The notes: generated by a model not told the origin, from the letters alone. Shown: positions 17,117-25,862, counted from the first letter of the stretch. The stretch is DNA of 64,000 bases from Pseudarthrobacter sulfonivorans (GCF_014712225.1 NZ_JACXBW010000001.1:431061-495060), one strand, 5' to 3'. A program made the numbers and translations.

Positions 17117-17574
17117 TAAAGCGATTCCGCTTTGGCCGCGATTTCTGCAAGATCCTTCGCGAGGGCCTTGCGGGTGATGCTCATGCCGATCCTGCCGAAC
17201 AAGGCCATGGTGACCTTGCTGAGCACCGTGGGCTTCACTATGTCGGCGCCGAACGTCAGCGTAAGCTCCGTTCCGCCGTCGCGCCCGTCAAGGCTGAAGC
17301 GGGTGGTGTAGTCGGCACCGCCCTGATGCGCCTTCACGGTGGTGCTGCGGGGCGGATCAACCTTGGACACCCACATCTCCACCGTTTCCGCCCGGCCCAG
17401 CATGGTCCGGGTTTCCTTCCAGCGGGTCCCCTCGCCGTAGGGCCCTTCAGTGAGCATCTGCACGGCGTTGATGCCGGACAGGGTAGCGGCCGAGCCCGGG
17501 ATGTCCGAAACCACCGCCCACACCTTGTCCGGGCTGGCATGGATGTGCTGGGTCAGGGTGGTCTTGTGCTCCAT
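17116..17574 (-). CDS. SRPBCC-family (START-like) protein
   Basis: 152 residues. The opening HIHASPDKVWAVVSDIPG and the final helix with FGRIGMSITRKALAKDLAEI match the polyketide-cyclase/START-like SRPBCC fold, a hydrophobic-ligand-binding cup. The ligand is unknown. It forms a two-gene unit with the pentapeptide gene, overlapping by one base. ATG 17574 is the only suitable start. Confidence 0.88.
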   Translation of the reverse strand: MEHKTTLTQHIHASPDKVWAVVSDIPGSAATLSGINAVQMLTEGPYGEGTRWKETRTMLGRAETVEMWVSKVDPPRSTTVKAHQGGADYTTRFSLDGRDGGTELTLTFGADIVKPTVLSKVTMALFGRIGMSITRKALAKDLAEIAAKAESL

Positions 17575-17707
17575 GCATCGAGCCTAGCCGGGGCCGCGGA
17601 CATTCGACAGGCAACGCTCACAGCAGGCCCTTGAAATACTAAGCATGCTTTGTGTTAGGGTGAAATGGCAGTGTTTGATCAACAGGAAACGAAAGGCGGC
17701 TAGCGAC

Positions 17708-17884
17708 ATGGGCCTCGGAGACAAGATCAGTAACGAAGCGGAAAACCTCGGCGGTAAGGCCAAAGAAGCGGCCGGAAACGCCACGGACAATGACAGTCTG
17801 AAGGCTGAAGGCCAGACGGATCAGGTCAAGGCTGACGCCAAGAAGGTCGGCGAAGATATCAAGGACACCTTCAAGAAGGACTAG
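17708..17884 (+). CDS. CsbD-family stress protein
   Basis: 58 residues, hydrophilic and helical. GLGDKISNEAENLGGKAKEA followed by DNDSLKAEGQTDQVKADAKK is the CsbD repeat-like pattern. CsbD of Bacillus belongs to the general stress regulon; the molecular role is unknown. ATG 17708 follows AAAGGCGG at a reasonable distance. An AT-richer promoter-like stretch precedes it (17630-17700), and a strong terminator follows, so it is a single-gene transcript. Confidence 0.9.
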   Translation: MGLGDKISNEAENLGGKAKEAAGNATDNDSLKAEGQTDQVKADAKKVGEDIKDTFKKD

Positions 17885-17895
17885 TTCTTCAAGAC

Positions 17896-17938
17896 CGGAC
17901 GGCGGCGGATTCCCATGGGGATCCGCCGCCGTCCGTTT
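17896..17938 (+). terminator. Rho-independent terminator after csbD-like gene
   Basis: CGGACGGCGGCGGAT pairs with ATCCGCCGCCGTCCG around a short loop and is followed by TTTG. It lies 12 bases after the stop. Confidence 0.82.
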
Positions 17939-17948
17939 GCCCTCCTTA

Positions 17949-18000
17949 CCCATCAGCTGCTCCGCAACAGCCCTTTTGGGGCCCATAGGAGCAATCGATG
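17949..18000. repeat. Degenerate copy of palindromic element, family A (copy 3)
   Basis: CCATCAGCTGCTCCGCAACA, then CCCTTTTGGGGCCCAT and AGGAGCAATCGATG, keep the order of the intact copy at 18765-18830 but with substitutions and an internal deletion. It lies just upstream of the dienelactone hydrolase, so this gene is flanked by family A elements on both sides. Confidence 0.65.
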
Positions 18001-18024
18001 AAGCGCGGCGGCTACCCTTGGCCC

Positions 18025-18783
18025 ATGACGTACGCCGACCTGAGCGCCGAAAGTGCCGCAGCCGGAGGTTCGCCTTCGCTGGGCGGCTACCTCGCCACAC
18101 CGTCCGGAACGGGACCTTTTCCCGCCGTCCTGATGATCCACGAAGCGTTCGGGCTGAACGACCAAATACGCGCACACGCGGACAGGCTGGCCCGGGCCGG
18201 CTACCTGACACTGGCGGTGGACCTCTTCAGCGACGGCGGCGCCCGGCGCTGCCTGGTCAGCACCATGCGGAGCATGATGACGGGCAGCGGCCGGGTCTTT
18301 ACCGACCTCGCCACAGCCCGGACCTGGCTGGCCGCTTCGCCGCTGTCCACAGGCAAAACCGGCGTGATCGGGTTCTGCATGGGCGGCGGCTTCGCCCTGC
18401 TGGTGGCCCGCGACGGCTTTGACGCGGCCTCGGTCAACTACGGCCGGCTGCCCCGCGACCTGGAGGGAGCCCTCCGCGGGGCCTGCCCCATCGTGGCCAA
18501 CTTCGGCGGCAAGGACAAGACCCTCAAGGGCGCCGCCCGCAGGCTCGAGACTGCGCTGGACGACCTGGGCATCGAAAACAGCGTCAAGGAATTTCCCACC
18601 GCCGGCCATTCGTTCCTCAACGAAACCGACGAGGGCCCGGCACTGTTCCGGCCCCTGATGCGCGTGATGGGCATCGGCCCGGACCCGGCCTCCGCCGCCG
18701 AAGCCTGGCAGCGGATCGAGGACCACTTCGCCCGGCACCTCAAAGGTGTGGGCGCAAAGCAACCCCCATCGACTGCTCCGTAA
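18025..18783 (+). CDS. Dienelactone hydrolase family protein
   Basis: 252 residues with an alpha/beta-hydrolase fold. The nucleophile elbow GFCMGGGFA has Cys, as in true dienelactone hydrolases, and a late GHSFLNE supplies His. The acid is likely in GGKDKTL. Members hydrolyse lactones or esters in aromatic degradation, but many are of unknown substrate. I chose ATG 18025 (MTYADLSAESAAAGG); an in-frame ATG at 17998 lies inside a palindromic repeat. The C-terminus QPPSTAP and the TAA stop are provided by the family A repeat at 18765. Confidence 0.87.
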   Translation: MTYADLSAESAAAGGSPSLGGYLATPSGTGPFPAVLMIHEAFGLNDQIRAHADRLARAGYLTLAVDLFSDGGARRCLVSTMRSMMTGSGRVFTDLATARTWLAASPLSTGKTGVIGFCMGGGFALLVARDGFDAASVNYGRLPRDLEGALRGACPIVANFGGKDKTLKGAARRLETALDDLGIENSVKEFPTAGHSFLNETDEGPALFRPLMRVMGIGPDPASAAEAWQRIEDHFARHLKGVGAKQPPSTAP

Positions 18784-18830
18784 CGGCCCTTTTGAGGCCC
18801 CATAACGGCGGTTACGGAGCAGTCGATGGG
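18765..18830. repeat. Intergenic palindromic element, family A, copy 2 (intact)
   Basis: Perfect 20 bp arms CCCATCGACTGCTCCGTAAC (18765-18784) and the complement at 18811-18830 enclose a 26 base loop that itself holds GGCC-CTTTTGA-GGCC. The stop codon of the dienelactone hydrolase lies inside the left arm. Confidence 0.9.
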
Positions 18831-18837
18831 AATTAAC

Positions 18838-18879
18838 GACGTCGGCGGGCCGCCCCCGGGAGGGCGACCCGCCGTCGTC
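18838..18879 (-). terminator. Hairpin terminator for the amino acid permease
   Basis: GACGACGGCGGG and GGGCGG segments read on the minus strand pair with their complements in a long GC stem ending 32 bases after the permease stop, and TTAATTCCC follows on that strand. The weak T-tract lowers confidence. Confidence 0.55.
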
Positions 18880-18911
18880 GTACTACTTAGCGTCTGCCGG
18901 GGCGGAAGCCC

Positions 18912-20375
18912 CTAACTGAAGAGCTCGCTCTTGGGCTCGTTGTGCTTGACCTTCTGCCAGCCCAGCCAGAGCACCAGGGCGAAGAACGGGATGGTGGCGA
19001 GGGTCCAGAGGCCCAGCATGAACACGTCGCCGGTGGCCTTGTCGGTCATGGTGTCGAAGCCGATCAGCACGGTGATGGCCAGCAGCGCGATGAGGCCCGC
19101 CCAGCTGGTCCACGGTGCACCGGGCATGGGCAGGGAGGAGACCTTGCCCTTCTTTTTCCGCAGCGCGATCTGGCTCGCGAAGATGGAGCCCCACGTGAAG
19201 ATGACGCCGATGGAGGCCGAGTTCAGCGCGAGGTCGAACGCGTGGGAGCCGCCCAGCCAGATGTTCAGCAGGATGCCCACGAGGTAGACGGACGCGATGG
19301 CCAGGATGGCTGCGTACGGCACGTGCCGGCTGGACATTTTGGTAAGCCATTGCGGGGCGTGCCCGTTGTTGGCCATGGTGCGGAAGATGCGGCCGATCGA
19401 ATACAGGCCGGAGTTGCAGGACGAGAGTGCCGCGGTGATGACGATCATGTTCATCACATCGCCCATCCAGGCGAGGCCCATCTGGCCGAACACGGTGACG
19501 AACGGGGATGTGCCGGCGACGTACTGGTCTGACGGCAGGAGCATGGCCAGCAGCGTCACGGAGCCCACGTAAAACACCACGATGCGGAACACCACGGCGC
19601 GGATTGCCTTGGGGACTTCGCGTTCCGGGTTCTCCATCTCGCCGGCGGTGATGCCCACGAGTTCGATCGCGTTGTAGGCGAAGATGACGGCGTTGAGCAC
19701 CAGGATCATCACCAGGGCGCCCTTGGGGAACATACCGCCGTCGTCGTGGAAGAGGTTGTTGACGGAGGCATGGCCGTCGCCCACCTTGGCGTTGGTGACC
19801 ACCATGAAGGTGCCCACGGCCAGGAAGATGACAATGGCGGCCACCTTGAGGCAGGAGGCCCAGAACTCGAATTCGCCGAACGCCTTGACGCTGAGCAGGT
19901 TCACGGCCACCAGCAGCACCAGCGCGGCGATGGCGGACAGCTCAACGGGGACGTTGGGGAAGAAGAACTGGAAATACAGCCCGATGGCGATCAGTTCGGC
20001 GATGCCCGTCATGGCCCAGTTGATGAAGTACATCCAGCCGGACAGGAACGCGCCCTTTTTGCCGAACATTTCGCCCGCGTAGCTGACGAACGAGCCGGAC
20101 GTCTGGCGGTACATGATCAGCTCACCGAGCGCACGCATCAGCAGGTACGCGATGACGCCGGCGATGGCGTAGGAGAAAATCAGGGCAGGTCCGGTGGAGG
20201 CCAGGCGTCCGCCGGCGCCCATAAAGAGCCCGACGCCGATGGCGCCGCCCATCGCGATCATGGTGACGTGGCGGCGGCCCAGGGTCTTTTTGTAGCCCTC
20301 GGCGCTGAGGGAAGAGTCGACGGCGGCGGATGGTGCCGTCTGGCTCTGAAGTTCTGTGGGGGTACTTTGAGGCAC
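18912..20375 (-). CDS. Amino acid permease (APC superfamily, AnsP/GabP-like)
   Basis: About 487 residues, 12 predicted helices. The conserved first helix, HVTMIAMGGAIGVGLFMGAG, and helix 3/loop region GELIMYRQTSGSFVSYAGEM place it in the amino-acid transporter (AAT) subfamily, with closest resemblance to L-asparagine permease; GABA or other amino acids remain possible. GTG 20375 is chosen because AAGGA precedes it by 6 bases; reading from GTG 20417 would add 14 residues without a ribosome site. A 17 bp inverted repeat lies 50-105 bp upstream. It follows nirD on the same strand, so it may belong to nitrogen acquisition. Confidence 0.92.
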   Translation of the reverse strand: MPQSTPTELQSQTAPSAAVDSSLSAEGYKKTLGRRHVTMIAMGGAIGVGLFMGAGGRLASTGPALIFSYAIAGVIAYLLMRALGELIMYRQTSGSFVSYAGEMFGKKGAFLSGWMYFINWAMTGIAELIAIGLYFQFFFPNVPVELSAIAALVLLVAVNLLSVKAFGEFEFWASCLKVAAIVIFLAVGTFMVVTNAKVGDGHASVNNLFHDDGGMFPKGALVMILVLNAVIFAYNAIELVGITAGEMENPEREVPKAIRAVVFRIVVFYVGSVTLLAMLLPSDQYVAGTSPFVTVFGQMGLAWMGDVMNMIVITAALSSCNSGLYSIGRIFRTMANNGHAPQWLTKMSSRHVPYAAILAIASVYLVGILLNIWLGGSHAFDLALNSASIGVIFTWGSIFASQIALRKKKGKVSSLPMPGAPWTSWAGLIALLAITVLIGFDTMTDKATGDVFMLGLWTLATIPFFALVLWLGWQKVKHNEPKSELFS

Positions 20376-20424
20376 AACAATTCCTTGTGGGGTCGGAGGT
20401 TGGCCGGCACCGGACACCGGGAGC

Positions 20425-20479
20425 TTTTGTCCAGATAATTCGCGTTTATCACCCGTTTAGGGGAATTATGTGGACAAAA
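20425..20479. promoter_or_regulatory. 17 bp inverted repeat upstream of the permease
   Basis: TTTTGTCCAGATAATTC (20425-20441) and GAATTATGTGGACAAAA (20463-20479) are complementary at 16 of 17 positions around a 21 bp spacer. The arms are AT-rich in a GC-rich genome and lie 50 bp upstream of the GTG start, in the expected promoter region. A regulator binding site is the most likely role; a folded 5' leader is an alternative. Confidence 0.65.
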
Positions 20480-20564
20480 ACTCTCAGGAAGTCGAATTTG
20501 CGCGGCCTATCCATCCTACAAGCCCGCGTCGGCCGATCGTGACGCGGGCTACATTCAGCGGGAG

Positions 20565-20930
20565 TTAAGCTGAATAATTGCCAGCCCCTTGGATGCTTTG
20601 CAAAATAATGTTCTGCGCTGGGTCGATCTGAATGTCGTAGGTGCGCAACGATTCGGCCCCCGTGGTGGAGCAGCCTGTGTCCAGCTCGAAAGCGTGCTGG
20701 TGGAGCGGGCACATCACCACCTGCCGGTCGATGGTGCCGTCTGCGATGGGACCGCCTTTGTGCGGGCAGACAGCCGACAATGCCCGCAAGGACCCGTCGC
20801 GAAGCCGGAAGACGGCCACTTGCTCGCCGTCCACCCCGAAGGCCCGGCCCTCGCCGAAGGGGATCTGGTCCACGGGGCCCAGGTTGTGGCTGGCGGGCAT
20901 CGGACGTGTGCTCATCGGACCGGCGCTCAT
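20565..20930 (-). CDS. nirD: Nitrite reductase (NAD(P)H) small subunit
   Basis: 121 residues of Rieske-like fold. The [2Fe-2S] ligand motifs are CPHKGGP and CPLHQHAFEL, unlike many NirD proteins that have lost them. Together with NirB it reduces nitrite to ammonium in the cytosol for nitrogen assimilation. Start ATG 20930 overlaps the nirB stop (ATGA), so the two are coupled. The first 17 residues (MSAGPMSTRPMPASHN) are a small extension. The gene closes the operon: the permease follows after about 190 bp with its own regulatory region. Confidence 0.92.
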   Translation of the reverse strand: MSAGPMSTRPMPASHNLGPVDQIPFGEGRAFGVDGEQVAVFRLRDGSLRALSAVCPHKGGPIADGTIDRQVVMCPLHQHAFELDTGCSTTGAESLRTYDIQIDPAQNIILQSIQGAGNYSA

Positions 20931-23443
20931 CGGACCGGTACCTGCGGCAGGACCGTGAGCGGCAGGGACGTGCGGAACTGGCCAGGCGTCAGCGGATCGT
21001 CGCGTTCGCTCCACGGATCCACATAGCTGTCCACGGACGCCTGCATGGCGGCATCCAACCGCCCCGCGCTGCCCTCGGAATCCTCCACAATCACCGCCCG
21101 GAGGTGCTCAATGCCCACCCGCGGCACAAACGCGTAGGTCCGCTCCAGCCAGTTGGCCTGCTCCCTGTAGTACTGCATAAAGCGGCCGGTGAGGAGCTTG
21201 ACCTCCTCGGGATCGTCCACGGTGGCCAGCAGGTCGCCCTTGCGGATATGGGCGCCTGCCGCTCCCCCGACGTAGAGCTCCCAACGGCCACCTTCGACGG
21301 CCACCACGCCCACGTCCTTGACGAGGGATTCTGCACAGTTCCGCGGACAGCCGGACACCGCCAGCTTCAGCTTGGCCGGCGACTCGATCCCCTGGAACCG
21401 GGACTCAATCTCGATGCCCAGCTTCGTGGAATCGCCCGTCCCGTACCGGCAAAAGTCCTTGCCCACACAGGTCTTCACCGTCCGGAAGCTCTTCCCGTAC
21501 GCGTAGCCGGAGGGCATGTCCAGGTCAGCCCAGACCTGCGGCAGGTCTTCCTTGGGGATCCCCAGCAGGTCGATCCGCTGCCCGCCGGTCAGCTTGATCA
21601 GCGGCACGTGGTGCTTTTCCGCAACGTCGGCAATCCGGCGCAGCTGCTGCACGGACGTGACGCCGCCCATCATTTGCGGCACCACGGAGAAGGTGCCGTC
21701 CCGCTGGATGTTGGCGTGGACGCGGTCGTTGATGAAGCGGGCGTCGCGTTCATCGATGTACTGGTCGGCGAGCATCATCTTCAGCAGTGAGGCCAGGCCC
21801 ATCTTGGACTTCGCGTCCTCGGCTTTACCGGGGGCCAAGGCGGAAAATACCTGGGAAACGGAGCGCAGCCCCTGCTTGCGGATGGCCGCCATGAGGGCCG
21901 GCTTGTCCAGCGGAATCCCGGGCACGTAATAGCTGGCGGCCGGATCCTCCTCCACAGCGAAGTCCGCCGCCCATTCCACCACCTGCTTGACCAGAAGCTT
22001 GCAGGAGCCGCAGCCCTTGCCGGCCCGGGTGGCGTCCATGGCGCCGGAAACCGACGTGCAGCCGCCCTTCACGGCGGCCACGAGTGCCCCCTTCGAAACG
22101 CCGTTGCAGTTGCAAACCTGGGCGACGTCGTCGAGCTCAGCCACACCCACGTCCTCACCCGGCCCACCGACGTCGAACATCAGCGCGATCCGTTCCGCCG
22201 GCAGGGGCAGCCCGCGGTCGTAGGCCTGCGTCAGGTAGGCCACCTTCCGGCTGTCGCCCAGGAGCGTGGCGCCCACCATTTTGTTGTCGCGGACCACAAT
22301 GGACTTGAAGACGCCGCGGCTGGGCTCCGAGAAGACGATGTGCTCGTCCGTGTCGAGTTCCGGGCCGTGGAGCCCCATGGAGGCAACTTCCACACCCGCC
22401 ACCTTGAGTTTCGTGGCTGTCCGCGAGCCGAGGTAGGCCGACGACGTGTCGGCGCCGGTCACGTGGTTGGCGAGCACCACGGCCTGTTCCCACAGCGGCG
22501 CCACCAGGCCGTAGACCTCGCCGCGGTGCTGGACGCACTCCCCTACCGCATAAATGTCATCCTCGTCCTGGACGCGCAACTGGTCATCGACCACGATGGC
22601 ACGCTCCACCGGCAGCCCGCTCAGCACGGCGAGGTCCACGTTGGGCCGGATCCCCGCGGCCACCACCACCATGTCGCAGGCGATGTCCTCCCGGTGCCGG
22701 AGGCTCACGCCGCTGACCCGGTCCATGCCCAGGACGGCGGTGGTGCGGCTGTTGGTGTGGACGCGGATACCGAGGGCCTCCACGCTCATACGGAGCACCG
22801 CACCGCCGTCGGGCCCCATCTGCGCGTTCATGAGATGCCCGCCGGAGTGCACCACCTCCACCTCGATCCCGTGGTTCTTCAGTCCGTAAGCCGCCTCAAG
22901 GCCCAGCAGGCCGCCGCCGATCACCACGGCGCGGCGGTGGTGCTCCTGCTGGGCGTGCTGGACCATCCTCCGCGTGTCATCGATGGTGCGGAAGCCGAAA
23001 ACGCCGTGCTTCACCGACCCGGCAGGCGTGTAGAGTCCGTCCATCGGCGGCATGTGGGAGCGGCTCCCGGTGGCGATGATGAGTGTGTCGTAAGGCGTCA
23101 CACGGCCGTCGTTGGAGAACACATGTTTGGTGGACTTGTCGATTCGGTCAACCCGGACGCCAGCGTGCAGGGTGATGCTGTTCTCGCCGTACCAGGAAAG
23201 TGAGTTCAGGAAAATGTCGGCATCACTTTCCTCGCCGGAGAGGACGTGGCTGAGCATGATCCTGTTGTAGTTGCCGTACGGCTCGTCCCCGAACATGGTG
23301 ATGGTGAACTGGTTCACGCCTCCCCGGGCAAGGATCTCCTCAACCGCCCGGGCGCCCGCCATCCCGTTGCCCACCACCACCAGCCGACGGCGGGGCGCGC
23401 CGCCCAGGTGCCTGCCCTGCGGCCGCTCCATCACACTGGTCAT
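20927..23443 (-). CDS. nirB: Nitrite reductase (NAD(P)H) large subunit
   Basis: 838 residues with the full assimilatory NirB layout: N-terminal FAD/NAD oxidoreductase (VVVGNGMAGARAVEEIL; NAD site VVIGGGLLGLEAAYGL), a BFD-like [2Fe-2S] segment with CNCNGVSKG and GCGSCK, then sulfite/nitrite reductase ferredoxin-like and siroheme/4Fe-4S domains with CVGKDFCRYG and SGCPRNCAES. It catalyses six-electron reduction of nitrite to ammonium. ATG 23443 overlaps the TGA of the upstream gene. No nitrate reductase or siroheme synthase gene is present in the window. Confidence 0.97.
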   Translation of the reverse strand: MTSVMERPQGRHLGGAPRRRLVVVGNGMAGARAVEEILARGGVNQFTITMFGDEPYGNYNRIMLSHVLSGEESDADIFLNSLSWYGENSITLHAGVRVDRIDKSTKHVFSNDGRVTPYDTLIIATGSRSHMPPMDGLYTPAGSVKHGVFGFRTIDDTRRMVQHAQQEHHRRAVVIGGGLLGLEAAYGLKNHGIEVEVVHSGGHLMNAQMGPDGGAVLRMSVEALGIRVHTNSRTTAVLGMDRVSGVSLRHREDIACDMVVVAAGIRPNVDLAVLSGLPVERAIVVDDQLRVQDEDDIYAVGECVQHRGEVYGLVAPLWEQAVVLANHVTGADTSSAYLGSRTATKLKVAGVEVASMGLHGPELDTDEHIVFSEPSRGVFKSIVVRDNKMVGATLLGDSRKVAYLTQAYDRGLPLPAERIALMFDVGGPGEDVGVAELDDVAQVCNCNGVSKGALVAAVKGGCTSVSGAMDATRAGKGCGSCKLLVKQVVEWAADFAVEEDPAASYYVPGIPLDKPALMAAIRKQGLRSVSQVFSALAPGKAEDAKSKMGLASLLKMMLADQYIDERDARFINDRVHANIQRDGTFSVVPQMMGGVTSVQQLRRIADVAEKHHVPLIKLTGGQRIDLLGIPKEDLPQVWADLDMPSGYAYGKSFRTVKTCVGKDFCRYGTGDSTKLGIEIESRFQGIESPAKLKLAVSGCPRNCAESLVKDVGVVAVEGGRWELYVGGAAGAHIRKGDLLATVDDPEEVKLLTGRFMQYYREQANWLERTYAFVPRVGIEHLRAVIVEDSEGSAGRLDAAMQASVDSYVDPWSERDDPLTPGQFRTSLPLTVLPQVPVR

Positions 23444-23790
23444 CAGTGTTCCACCATGCCCAGGTCCACCACCACGAATCCCGTCACCCCGTCCGGGGCC
23501 GCGAGATGGAGCTCAATCACGGAGCCGCCGTCGATGTCCTCTACCACACGCAGCGGCACGTGGACCTCACTCTTGGCACCGATGGGAAAGTAGCGCATGG
23601 GCACGCCGTTCCGCATCAGTACCACCGTGATCAGGTCACTGGTGGAATTTCCGCCCCTGAAGTAGAGCGTCTGGTTGATGACGCCGTCCGGAACGTAGTG
23701 CGACAACGCGCTGTGGATCAGGACGGGTTTTTCCAATCCAGCCCCCTCAAACGGGAAGATGCCCTGCAGGAAGAGGTTCTTGGTGATCAC
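23443..23790 (-). CDS. Unknown small protein encoded at the head of the nirBD operon
   Basis: 115 residues from GTG 23790, chosen because AAAGGA lies 7 bases before it. The sequence alternates short beta-type strands (KPVLIHSALSHYVPDG, DLITVVLMRNGVPMRYFPIG, EVHVPLRVVEDIDGGS, GFVVVDLG) and looks like a compact beta-sandwich, with no signal peptide and no Cys. I recognise no family. Its stop overlaps the nirB start (ATGA), so it should be produced with NirB and probably serves nitrite assimilation, for example as an assembly or regulatory partner. That role is inference from position only. Confidence 0.75.
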   Translation of the reverse strand: MITKNLFLQGIFPFEGAGLEKPVLIHSALSHYVPDGVINQTLYFRGGNSTSDLITVVLMRNGVPMRYFPIGAKSEVHVPLRVVEDIDGGSVIELHLAAPDGVTGFVVVDLGMVEH

Positions 23791-23981
23791 GGACAGATCC
23801 TTTCGGCCGGCGGAAAGACTGGCATGGGCCAATCCTCCGCCGCCGATGTTTCCACCCGCCGGTCCGTGCGTAACAGTTCCTTTGCGCAAAACTCACCGTT
23901 TTCCGGGGAACCGTGGAGCAGGCGGCCTGGATGCAAGATTTATGCCGGCCGCACCGAGACAGACCCGGGCGGGGCAGGCAA

Positions 23982-25667
23982 TCAGGCCCGGGCCAGCACC
24001 CCGTTGTCCATCGAGTAGCGGATCCAGCGGCTGGCCTCGTCAGTCCGCGATTTTTCGCTCTTCTTCGCGTTCCGCGCAAACCAGTCGCGGAGGGCGCGGT
24101 CGTGGCTGACCATCACGAGGGTCCCGCCGAAGTCCGCGAGCGCTTCCTCGAGCTGCTCCACCAGCACGGGCGCCAGGTGGTTGGTGGGTTCGTCCACGAT
24201 CAGCGTGCTGAAGCCGCCCAGCAGCAGTCGGGCGAGGGCGAGCCTGCGCTGCTGGCCCGCGGACAGGCTGCCCACCGGGACGTGGAACTCGCTGGTGCGG
24301 AACAGGCCAAGGCGCAGCAGAGCCTCGGCATGTTCATCGATGTTGCCGCCCAGGCCTGCCACGAAGGCCGGCAGCAGCCGCAGCGAGGGCCGTTCCGGCA
24401 GTTCGAGCTCCTGTTGGAGGTAGCCGACGCGCGCCGGGCGAATCACGCTCCCCTCGGCAGGTTCCAGCGTGCCGGCCAGCACGGAAAGCAACGTGGACTT
24501 GCCGGCGCCGTTGGGACCGGTGATGAGGATCTTGTCGCCGGTCCAGGCTTCGAAATCCGCGGGGCGCAGGCGGCCGGGGACGCTCACGCCACGGACTGAG
24601 AGCACCGCTGAGGGCTCAACCAGGCCAGCCGGCGCCGGCGCAGTTTCCGGATCCACCGCCAGGTCCGCGTTCAGGCGCAAGGGAACCGGCGGGCGGTCAA
24701 CCGGGCTGGCCTCAAGCCGGCGTAATCGCTCCTGGGCGTTGCGGACCTTGCTGGTCGCCGCCTTCTGCCAGGTGCCGGCTTTGAAGTCGAAGCCCATCTT
24801 GTCGCCGTCGCGTTTGCGAGCGTAGCCCATTTTCCCGGCCACGGTGTCCGCCTGCCGCTGTTCGGCCTCCATCGCGCCGATCCAGGCGTGGTACTCCTGG
24901 ACCCAGCGCTGGCGTTCGGCGGTCTTCTCGCGGAGGTAACCGTCATAGCCGTTTCCGTAGCGGGTCACGGCACTGCGCTCAGCATCCACTTCGATGATGG
25001 TGCTGGCCACCTTGCGGAGCAGCACACGGTCGTGGGACACCAACACCACGGTGCCGCGGTGCGCAGCCAGGCGGTCCTCCAGCCACGCCGTTCCCCGGGC
25101 GTCCAGATGGTTGGTGGGTTCGTCCAGGAGCAGGATGTCCGCAGGATCGGCCAGGACACAGGCCAGCGCCACGCGTTCCTGTTCACCGCCGGACAGCGAG
25201 CCCAAGAGCCGGTTTCGGTCAAGACCGCCCAGGCCCAGCCGGTCCAGCGCAGCCTCCACCCTGGATTCCGCCGCGTAGCCTTCGCGCAGCTGGTATTCGG
25301 TCTGCAGCCGGCCGTAAGTCTCCAGCTCTTCATCCTCGGCATCGGCCAGGCCCGCCTCCCGCCGGTCCAGCTCGGCCTCGAGGGCCCGCAGCGACGCCAG
25401 GGACGCGTCAATGGCGGCACCCACGGTGAAGGATTCCGGCAGGCCATGGGTTTGGGCAAGGTAGCCCACCCGGCCGTGAATGCTCGCGGCGCCTTCGTCG
25501 GGAGCCTCGAGGCCGGCCAGGATCCGGAGCAGCGTGGATTTGCCGGCGCCGTTCTCACCGACGATTGCCACGTGCTCACCTGCGGTGATGACCAGGCTGA
25601 CGCCGTCAAGCAGGAGCCGGTCGCCGTAGCCATGGGAGACGCCCGAAAGGTTGAGGTGTTCAGTCAC
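23982..25667 (-). CDS. ABC-F family ATPase
   Basis: 561 residues, two ABC domains and no membrane helices. Walker A motifs are GENGAGKSTLLRIL and GPNGAGKSTLLSVL; signature motifs are LSGGEQERVALA and LSAGQQRRLALA; Walker B motifs precede DEPTNHLD and DEPTNHLA. The linker of about 80 residues around WVQEYHAWIGAMEAEQRQAD fits the ribosome-contacting arm. ABC-F proteins bind the ribosomal E site; some protect against antibiotics, others rescue stalled ribosomes, and which one this is cannot be decided here. GTG 25667 follows AAGGACTTCTC. It is divergent from mntH with a 240 bp shared leader region. Confidence 0.92.
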   Translation of the reverse strand: MTEHLNLSGVSHGYGDRLLLDGVSLVITAGEHVAIVGENGAGKSTLLRILAGLEAPDEGAASIHGRVGYLAQTHGLPESFTVGAAIDASLASLRALEAELDRREAGLADAEDEELETYGRLQTEYQLREGYAAESRVEAALDRLGLGGLDRNRLLGSLSGGEQERVALACVLADPADILLLDEPTNHLDARGTAWLEDRLAAHRGTVVLVSHDRVLLRKVASTIIEVDAERSAVTRYGNGYDGYLREKTAERQRWVQEYHAWIGAMEAEQRQADTVAGKMGYARKRDGDKMGFDFKAGTWQKAATSKVRNAQERLRRLEASPVDRPPVPLRLNADLAVDPETAPAPAGLVEPSAVLSVRGVSVPGRLRPADFEAWTGDKILITGPNGAGKSTLLSVLAGTLEPAEGSVIRPARVGYLQQELELPERPSLRLLPAFVAGLGGNIDEHAEALLRLGLFRTSEFHVPVGSLSAGQQRRLALARLLLGGFSTLIVDEPTNHLAPVLVEQLEEALADFGGTLVMVSHDRALRDWFARNAKKSEKSRTDEASRWIRYSMDNGVLARA

Positions 25668-25846
25668 GAGAAGTCCTTGTTTTCCGCAGTGTGACCGCCG
25701 GAGCTGACTGAGGTGCAGGTGAGGCTCGACGGCGGCCGTGGATTCGGGGGTGCAGTCCGGTGTGACCCGGCTGGTGTTTAGGACTTCATCGGTCCAGCCT
25801 GCCTTGGACGGGCACGCAGGTCAATGTGGGACTCCGAAATAAATGT

Positions 25847-25862
25847 TTTCGGTGCGCCTAAA
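25847..25862 (+). promoter_or_regulatory. DtxR/MntR-like dyad upstream of mntH
   Basis: TTTCGG-TGCG-CCTAAA forms a 6-4-6 dyad (5 of 6 pairs), and its right half CCTAA equals that of the DtxR/IdeR consensus. It sits 49 bp upstream of the mntH start, suiting metal-dependent repression. No MntR gene is in the window. Confidence 0.45.

Noticed and set aside
23791..23981. GlnR-type box ahead of the nirB operon
   Set aside because: GTAAC and GGAAC fragments occur, but not with the required spacing and orientation.
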